64,000 nucleotides of DNA from Sporomusa acidovorans (GTDB lineage: Bacteria; Bacillota; Negativicutes; Sporomusales; Sporomusaceae), in the NCBI RefSeq assembly GCF_900101845.1, contig NZ_FNAM01000025.1:1-64000 (forward strand). Reading direction: 5' to 3'. A program made the translations under genes and the position numbers. Positions 58,347 to 64,000 of the stretch are shown here, in pieces (position 1 is the stretch's first letter; every line of letters starts with the position of its first letter). Below the pieces are notes generated by a model. It was not told the DNA's origin and did not search any database. It worked only from the letters and a program-made list of their open reading frames with translations.

Positions 58347-60902
58347 TTATTTTTTTCGGCTGTAGGGCGTTGCCGATAGTGGTAACTCGGTTCGTACTTT
58401 GCCGTCTTTTCTCATATAGGCGCCGGCAACAGCCGGCGCGATCGGAATGGCCGTTATTTCGCCCACACCCTTAGCTCCATAAGCCAGTTCTGCCTGATTT
58501 TTACCTACAATGATGCTTTCAATTTCCGGTACATTGCCGGCCCGGAAAAGTCCCAATGTTCCGAATTTAACTTGCGGTATGCCGTCTTTTAAGGGGAAAT
58601 CTTCAGTCAGAGCATATCCTAAGCCCATTACAATACCGCCTTCAATCTGTCCTTCAACCCCTGTCGGGTTTATCGCTTTACCGACATCATGGGCTGCCAC
58701 TACTTTGACCAGTTTGCCGGCTTCGTCAAGAATAACTACATGAGTGGCGTAACCATAGGCAACATGGCTGACCGGATTGGGTTTATCAGAACCCATGGGA
58801 TCGGTGACTCCTGAATATTCACCATAAAATTCCCGGCCTTCCAGTTCGTCCAGCGAAGCTGTTGCCAGTTCCTCCCGCAGCTTAAGCGCCGCCCGGCGGG
58901 TAGCCTCGCCGGTAAATACCGTCTGCCGGGATGCTGTGGTGGTACCGGAGTCGGGAGTAAGATCGGTATCGGGTTCAACTGCGGCGATCTGCGATGAGGC
59001 AATTCCCGTCGTTTCCGATAAAATTTGAATCATAACGGTAACTAATCCCTGGCCGATGCAGGCAGCTCCTGTATAAATAACGGCTTTGCCATTTTCAATT
59101 TTAATTTTTACCCGGCCAATGTCGGGCAGCCCAACGCCAATGCCGGCATTTTTCATCGCACAGGCCAGACCGGCATACGGACTTGCTTCAAAAACCTTTC
59201 TGACGGCCAACAGGGTTTCTTTTAGAGCCGTGCCTTGGTCGGCAATTTGGCCGTTAGGCAATATTTTATCCGGTTCAATGGCATTGCGCCAGCGCATCTC
59301 CCACTGAGAAATGCCGACTTTAGCTGCCATTATGTTAATATTATTTTCCATAGCAAAGCAGGACTGCGTCACCCCAAAGCCCCGGAAAGCCCCGGCCGGT
59401 GGATTATTGGTATACACTCCCAAACCAACGATATCCACATTGGGAATTTGATAAGGTCCGGCAGCATGCGTACAGGCCCGCTGCAATACCGGGCCGCCCA
59501 GTGAGGCATAAGCGCCGGTGTCGGCAGTAATTTCCGCTTTCATAGCAGTAATAATGCCATTTTCGTCACAGGCGGTTGTAAAATTCATTTCCATTGCATG
59601 CCGCTTGGGATGAACCTTGATGCTCTCCTGGCGGGACAGCGTATTCTTTACCGGTTTTTTTGTATGCCAGGCCAGCAAAGCGGCATGATGCTGTACTGTA
59701 AGATCTTCCTTGCCGCCAAAACCGCCGCCTACCATTTTACTGACAACCCGCACGTCCTTTTCCTTTACGCCAAGCAGTGAGACTATACCGTGGTAATCGT
59801 CATAGACATTCTGACTGCTGATGTATACTGTCAGCGTACCGTCAGGCTGTGGGACAGCCAAAGCACTCTCCGGTTCCAGGAAAGCATGCTCTGTAAAGGG
59901 CGTCTTATAACAGTGGGTTACAACCTGTTTGGCTTTGGCAATCGCTTTTTCGACATTGCCACGTTTGAGAACTGTTCTCGCCAATATATTCCCTTGGGGA
60001 TGGAGCCGGGGCGCATCTTCCGCCAGCGCCTGACGAGGCGAAGTCAGCGGCGTTAATTCTTCATAATCTACCTTTATCAATCTAACAGCCTCTTGCGCTA
60101 TTTGTTTGCTTGTGGCAGCGACAGCGGCCAAGGCATCGCCGATATAACGGGTTTCCTCCCCTTCAGCAATAAAAGCCGGCCAGTCGGGAATTATATGCCC
60201 CTGATGACGCCGCCCGGGAATATCCTTGGCAGTAATTACGGCTTCAACACCCGGCAATGCCAGTGCCGCCGCAGTATCAATCTTTTTAATGAGGGCCCGG
60301 GCAGTGGGCGCCCGTAAGATGGCGGCGTGCAGCATCCCCTCAACATACATATCATCAACATATTCGGCAGTGCCTAAGGTCTTAGCTTTGGCATCAACCC
60401 GCGGCATTCTGTCGCCGACTTTATACGTAAGACCTGCCGGCGGCGTAAAGCCTTCGCGCAGAGCTTTGGCAGCCATTAACACCGCTTTTTCAATTTTTAC
60501 ATAGCCGGTACAGCGGCATACATTACCGTGTAATGCCTTTTTTACCTGGTCGGAGGCAGGCTCAGGAGTTGTATCAATCAGCCCCTTGGCGCTAATAACC
60601 ATGCCGGGAATGCAAAAACCGCACTGTACGGCGCCCGCTGTCGCAAACGCCCAGCTATAAATGTTCTTCTCCTGCTCGGACAAACCTTCCACAGTTAGTA
60701 ACTTTTTGCCGTTGACTTTGGCGGTTGTCAGCAGGCAGGCCCGCGTTGCTTTTCCGTCCAGAAGCACCATACAGGCGCCGCAGGCACCCTCGGCGCAACC
60801 GTTTTTTACCGAGGTTAGCCGGGCATAATCCCGCAGGTACTCCAGTAAGTTTATTTCCTTATCACAAACAGTCGGTTGTCCGTTCAGTATAAAACTGTAC
60901 AT
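58347..60902 (-). CDS. xdhD: XdhD, selenium-type xanthine dehydrogenase (Fe-S plus Mo fusion)
   Basis: An 851-residue molybdenum hydroxylase with both [2Fe-2S] domains at residues 1-165 (CAEGACGACMV and CGFC...CRCTGYVKIE), fused directly to a molybdopterin domain (GGGFGGKEDLTVQ, AFRGFG). There is no FAD domain, unlike the xdhABC enzyme. XdhD-type proteins are named selenium-dependent because a labile selenium is part of the cofactor in related enzymes. It probably oxidises xanthine or a purine intermediate, giving electrons to YgfK or another carrier. Confidence 0.93.
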   Translation of the reverse strand: MYSFILNGQPTVCDKEINLLEYLRDYARLTSVKNGCAEGACGACMVLLDGKATRACLLTTAKVNGKKLLTVEGLSEQEKNIYSWAFATAGAVQCGFCIPGMVISAKGLIDTTPEPASDQVKKALHGNVCRCTGYVKIEKAVLMAAKALREGFTPPAGLTYKVGDRMPRVDAKAKTLGTAEYVDDMYVEGMLHAAILRAPTARALIKKIDTAAALALPGVEAVITAKDIPGRRHQGHIIPDWPAFIAEGEETRYIGDALAAVAATSKQIAQEAVRLIKVDYEELTPLTSPRQALAEDAPRLHPQGNILARTVLKRGNVEKAIAKAKQVVTHCYKTPFTEHAFLEPESALAVPQPDGTLTVYISSQNVYDDYHGIVSLLGVKEKDVRVVSKMVGGGFGGKEDLTVQHHAALLAWHTKKPVKNTLSRQESIKVHPKRHAMEMNFTTACDENGIITAMKAEITADTGAYASLGGPVLQRACTHAAGPYQIPNVDIVGLGVYTNNPPAGAFRGFGVTQSCFAMENNINIMAAKVGISQWEMRWRNAIEPDKILPNGQIADQGTALKETLLAVRKVFEASPYAGLACAMKNAGIGVGLPDIGRVKIKIENGKAVIYTGAACIGQGLVTVMIQILSETTGIASSQIAAVEPDTDLTPDSGTTTASRQTVFTGEATRRAALKLREELATASLDELEGREFYGEYSGVTDPMGSDKPNPVSHVAYGYATHVVILDEAGKLVKVVAAHDVGKAINPTGVEGQIEGGIVMGLGYALTEDFPLKDGIPQVKFGTLGLFRAGNVPEIESIIVGKNQAELAYGAKGVGEITAIPIAPAVAGAYMRKDGKVRTELPLSATPYSRKK

Positions 60903-60972
60903 TCTTATCCCTCCTATTATAGGAAAGGGTTTATGATGCAGAAATACTCCCGGAAGGAATATCTCTGTTTTT

Positions 60973-61923
60973 TTATTTAAAAATATGTGTTCCTGTTTTT
61001 CCGGCTATAGCCTCTTTCAACGACTCCGGATTGGTAATAATGGCTTTGCGGCCGCCATTTTCTAAAAAGCGGATTACAGCTTCTATCTTAGGCAGCATAC
61101 TGCCCGGCGCAAAGTGATTTTGCTGTACATATTCCTTTAGCTCAGCGAGCGTAACTTGATCTAATGCCTGTTCGTCAGGTTTGCCGTAATTTAAATAGAC
61201 TTTCGGCACACCGGTGGAAATTATTAATTCATCGGCCTGTATTTCCGCTGCCAGCAAACTGGAGGCAAAGTCCTTATCAATAACAGCATCAACACCTTTA
61301 AAACTGCCGTCTTGCTGACGGATGACCGGAATGCCGCCGCCTCCTACAGCAATCATACAATAACCTTCCCGGACTAACTTATGAATGACATTTTTTTCGA
61401 CAATTTCCCGGGGACGCGGTGAAGCTACTACCCGGCGATACCCCCGTCCGGAATCGTTCACCATGACCCAGTCCGGATGAGCACTTTGGATCTTTGCTGC
61501 TTGTTCCTGTGTATAAAAAGATCCTATTGGCTTAGTTGGTTTGGCGAAAGCCGGGTCGTCGGCAGCTACCACCACCTGGGTAACCAACGCTACGGCCGTT
61601 TTATCCAAACCTCTTTTTTTAAATTCATTATCCATAGCCTGCTGAATCTGGTAACCAAGCGCCCCTTGCGTATCAGCCCCGCAGGCCACCAACGGCACAC
61701 TATGCATCCCTGCCGCTTCGCTGGCAATCTCTGAGCGTCTAAGAATAAACCCTACCTGAGGCCCGTTACCATGAGTGATAACGACATCATACTCCTGTTC
61801 AATCATCCCAACAATGTGTTTTGCGGTCTCACAGACAGCATCGTACTGGTCTTCCACCGTCTGTCGACTGTTATCTCTAATTAAAGAGTTTCCTCCAATG
61901 GCGATAACAGCTAGCCTAGACAT
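60973..61923 (-). CDS. arcC: Carbamate kinase (YqeA type)
   Basis: A 316-residue carbamate kinase with IAIGGNSLIRD, THGNGPQVGFILRRSEI, VVASPRPREIVE and the C-terminal ITNPESLKEAI signature. It uses carbamoyl phosphate to make ATP, so it can recover energy from purine breakdown. In E. coli yqeA lies in the same cluster. 2 bases separate its start from ygeW. RBS in the ygeW end. Confidence 0.94.
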   Translation of the reverse strand: MSRLAVIAIGGNSLIRDNSRQTVEDQYDAVCETAKHIVGMIEQEYDVVITHGNGPQVGFILRRSEIASEAAGMHSVPLVACGADTQGALGYQIQQAMDNEFKKRGLDKTAVALVTQVVVAADDPAFAKPTKPIGSFYTQEQAAKIQSAHPDWVMVNDSGRGYRRVVASPRPREIVEKNVIHKLVREGYCMIAVGGGGIPVIRQQDGSFKGVDAVIDKDFASSLLAAEIQADELIISTGVPKVYLNYGKPDEQALDQVTLAELKEYVQQNHFAPGSMLPKIEAVIRFLENGGRKAIITNPESLKEAIAGKTGTHIFK

Positions 61924-61925
61924 GC

Positions 61926-62930
61926 TTATCTGCCACCCATTAATAAGGTCATGACCGCTTTAGCCGTATGCAGCCGGTTTTCGGCTTCGTCATATACGAT
62001 AGAGTGCGATCCGTCGATGACAGAGTCTTCCACTTCGTTATTGCGGTCAGCAGGCAACGCATGCATATATAGTACGTTTTTATCAGCGGTTGCCATCTTG
62101 GCTTCCGTGCATTTCCAGGATTTATGGGCTTTCAGTTTGTCGTCAACTACAGCCACGGCACCAGAAGCAGCAACACCGGTCTGGTCGGTTACCCAGTTGC
62201 CCCAGTTTTTCGGAATAACGATCTGGGCGCCTTCATAAGCCTCGGCTTCATTGTCGGTAACGGTTACGCTGCCGCCGTATTTTTCCGCGTTGGCTTTGGC
62301 CTGGGCAATAACCCAGTCAGGCAATTCCCAGCCTTTGGGATGAGCCAGCACAACATCCATGCCATAGCGAGGGAAAAGCAGCACTTGAGAGACCGGTACA
62401 GATATCGGTTTTTTATGGCTTTCGGCATAAGCCCAAATAATGGATACTTTTACCTGTTTCAAATCACCAATTTTTTCTTTCATGGTCATCAGGTCAGCCA
62501 GCGCCTGGAACGGATGATACAGGTCGCATTGCAAATTCATGATCGGTTTGGTTGACCATTTAGCCATTTCGGTTAAGTATTTGTTGCCATATCCCCAGTT
62601 ACAGTAGCGGCAGGCAATGGCATGACCGAAACGCGACAGAATGATGGCCGTGTCTTTGGCACTTTCGCCATGCGCAATCTGCATGCTGCTGGAATCCAGG
62701 AAGCCGGCATGGCCGCCCAATTGAGCAAACCCGGCTTCCATTGAGTTTCTGGTACGGGTGGACTGTTCAAAAAACATCAGAAACATCGATTGGTGCAGCA
62801 AATAGGGGGTCGGAACACCCATGGCAAATTTTTTCTTTAAATCAAAAGCGACTTCCAGCATTGTATCTACTTCTTCTTTGGTGAAATCTTCCAGATTGAT
62901 AAAATGTCTTCCTCTAAAAACTGATTGCAT
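61926..62930 (-). CDS. ygeW: YgeW, knotted carbamoyltransferase
   Basis: A 334-residue carbamoyltransferase-fold protein: the carbamoyl phosphate loop FFEQSTRTRNSMEAGF and C-terminal MHALPADRNNEVED. Thought to form carbamoyl phosphate from a ureido intermediate of purine decay, feeding the carbamate kinase next door. Somewhat shorter than the E. coli protein. RBS AGGAGG upstream. Confidence 0.92.
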   Translation of the reverse strand: MQSVFRGRHFINLEDFTKEEVDTMLEVAFDLKKKFAMGVPTPYLLHQSMFLMFFEQSTRTRNSMEAGFAQLGGHAGFLDSSSMQIAHGESAKDTAIILSRFGHAIACRYCNWGYGNKYLTEMAKWSTKPIMNLQCDLYHPFQALADLMTMKEKIGDLKQVKVSIIWAYAESHKKPISVPVSQVLLFPRYGMDVVLAHPKGWELPDWVIAQAKANAEKYGGSVTVTDNEAEAYEGAQIVIPKNWGNWVTDQTGVAASGAVAVVDDKLKAHKSWKCTEAKMATADKNVLYMHALPADRNNEVEDSVIDGSHSIVYDEAENRLHTAKAVMTLLMGGR

Positions 62931-62970
62931 TGCAAATTCCTCCTAAAATTTAACTATTTATTATCTATAG

Positions 62971-63012
62971 AGTATCCAATAAAGATTTACAGGCAGGGTG
63001 TTAGTAAGTTAC
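62971..63012. repeat. Palindromic repeat family, deleted copy 6
   Basis: AGTATCCAATAAAGATTTAC then AGGCAGGGTGTTAGTAA, the arm of the 17.3 kb copy without the core. It ends at the stop codon of ygeY (63012). Confidence 0.8.
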
Positions 63013-64000
63013 TAAACCAGGTTTTTGGTTCGATCAGTCATTTTTCCCGCATATTCTTTGGCATAAATCATCGGAATAGCCGCATACATGGCTGCACAAT
63101 TTACCAATTCCTTTTTCCAGGTCCGTTCGTTGGGAGCATGGGCCTGGTCTTCATGTCCGGGGCCAAAACCGATGCAAGGAATACCAAAGCGGCCCATAAT
63201 AGAAACACCGTTTGTTGAGAAGGTCCATTTATCAACTTGGGGCGCTTCTTTGAACAAGCCCCGGTAAGCATCGACTAAGGTATGGCATACAGGATGTTCA
63301 TTTTCAATAAGCCATGTGGGGAAATAACATTCGGTAGGATAAACCAAACCGGTATAAGCAGGCCTTTCATACAGGTACATGGTAACTTCAGCATTCGCTG
63401 CTTTTACAGAAGGAAGATTCTTGATTTGCTGAATGGCATAGTCGCCGGTTTCTCCGGCTGTTAACCGTCTGTCAATAGATATCCAGCAACTATCGGCAAC
63501 AGCACAACGGGAAGGTGAAGTATGGAAAATTTCTGAAACTGTCAAACTGCCTTTTCCCAGAAAGTCATGATCCATTAAGTTTTCGTGAAGGGCTTTTAGG
63601 TCACTCAGAATTGGCCCCATTTTATAGATTGCGTTATCACCCCGTTCGGGTGCCGAACCATGGCAGCTCACACCGGTTGTTTTTACCCGGATTTCCATGC
63701 GTCCTCTTTGTCCCCGGTAAATTTTGCCGTCTGTCGGTTCCGTGCTTACCACAAACTCAGGACGCAACTTGTCTTCCTGGATAATGTACTGCCAGCACAG
63801 CCCGTCACAATCTTCTTCCTGTACAGAACCAACTATAACTAAAGTATAGTCAGCTTCTAAACCAAGCTCTTTAATGATTTTTCCGGCATATACCATGGAA
63901 GCCATACCGCCTTCCTGGTCACTGGCACCCCGGCCGACAATAATTTCATCATCCTCATACCCTTTATAAGGGTCATACTTCCAGTTTTCCGGATTACCTA
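63012..64000 (-). CDS. ygeY: YgeY, M20 family peptidase/hydrolase (partial, runs off the right edge)
   Basis: The visible 329 residues are the C-terminal part of an M20 metallo-hydrolase. [18 protein letters not shown] is the metal-binding region and [10 protein letters not shown] the catalytic glutamate region; [12 protein letters not shown] lies near the end. Members of the ygeY group act on the purine ring-opened intermediate in the recently described anaerobic purine pathway. Known ygeY proteins are about 400 residues, so roughly 70 more lie beyond base 64000. The ATG at 63905 is internal and is not the start. Confidence 0.9.
   Translation of the reverse strand, partial: GNPENWKYDPYKGYEDDEIIVGRGASDQEGGMASMVYAGKIIKELGLEADYTLVIVGSVQEEDCDGLCWQYIIQEDKLRPEFVVSTEPTDGKIYRGQRGRMEIRVKTTGVSCHGSAPERGDNAIYKMGPILSDLKALHENLMDHDFLGKGSLTVSEIFHTSPSRCAVADSCWISIDRRLTAGETGDYAIQQIKNLPSVKAANAEVTMYLYERPAYTGLVYPTECYFPTWLIENEHPVCHTLVDAYRGLFKEAPQVDKWTFSTNGVSIMGRFGIPCIGFGPGHEDQAHAPNERTWKKELVNCAAMYAAIPMIYAKEYAGKMTDRTKNLV

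Overview
The window looks like chromosome from an anaerobic, spore-forming-lineage Firmicute, most probably a Negativicute of the Sporomusa type. This is inferred from the T-box and purine riboswitch leaders, the rubrerythrin and DUF1540 proteins, the selenium-type purine genes and the 5' end of a 16S rRNA gene at the left edge. Nearly every gene is on the minus strand. No phage, transposase or CRISPR array is visible.

Left edge to 7.6 kb: the 16S start with two tandem rRNA promoters; an LctP-family permease preceded by a complete T-box leader; a DoxX protein, a DUF1540 protein and a reverse rubrerythrin; a PocR-PAS sigma-54 activator; and a 2,3-butanediol dehydrogenase-like gene with its own sigma-54 promoter.

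7.9 to 27.7 kb is the most interesting part. A -24/-12 promoter, with TGTAGC repeats upstream and the activator acoR beside it, reads into a 17.5-kb unidirectional gene string. The string runs: Lin0512 protein, acoA, acoB, acoX, acoC, an AhpD-like disulfide protein, lipA, a DUF6506 protein, lipB, a lipoate ligase-like protein, then a second lipoyl module. That module has two GcvH-like lipoyl carriers, a GlcD-like FAD oxidase, an iron-sulfur protein with two complete CCG (HdrB-type) motifs, another lipoate ligase-like protein, a LipT-like flavoprotein, two radical SAM proteins of the LipS1/LipS2 type, and a degenerate lipoate ligase fused to DUF116. No dihydrolipoamide dehydrogenase (E3) is present. 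My leading inference is that this is a lipoyl-carrier redox system with its own lipoate assembly route. It may reoxidise acetoin dehydrogenase lipoamide in place of E3, or run a separate lipoyl-dependent oxidation.

27.9 to 37.6 kb is ordinary: a thioesterase, a cell-wall amidase, zinc-ribbon, DUF1294 and secreted proteins, a FapA protein with three 70-residue N-terminal repeats, an HD-GYP protein and an aminotransferase.

37.7 to 64 kb is a purine-use region. Block one (48.0 to 37.7 kb, behind a sigma-54 promoter with three TATCAAATTGATA-like sites) carries an AzgA permease, adenine deaminase, a xanthine permease, hydantoinase, an XdhC-type maturation protein, then a guanine-class riboswitch, a second AzgA permease and guanine deaminase. 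The riboswitch appears to be built as an ON switch. Block two is a three-subunit xanthine dehydrogenase operon with an operator palindrome, plus a nucleotidyltransferase-HTH fusion. Block three matches the E. coli ygeWY-ygfK-ssnA-xdhD-yqeA anaerobic purine set and continues past the right edge inside ygeY.

A palindromic repeat family, often directly after stop codons, is scattered through the window. A recurring leader hairpin occurs before xdhA and before a secreted-protein gene.
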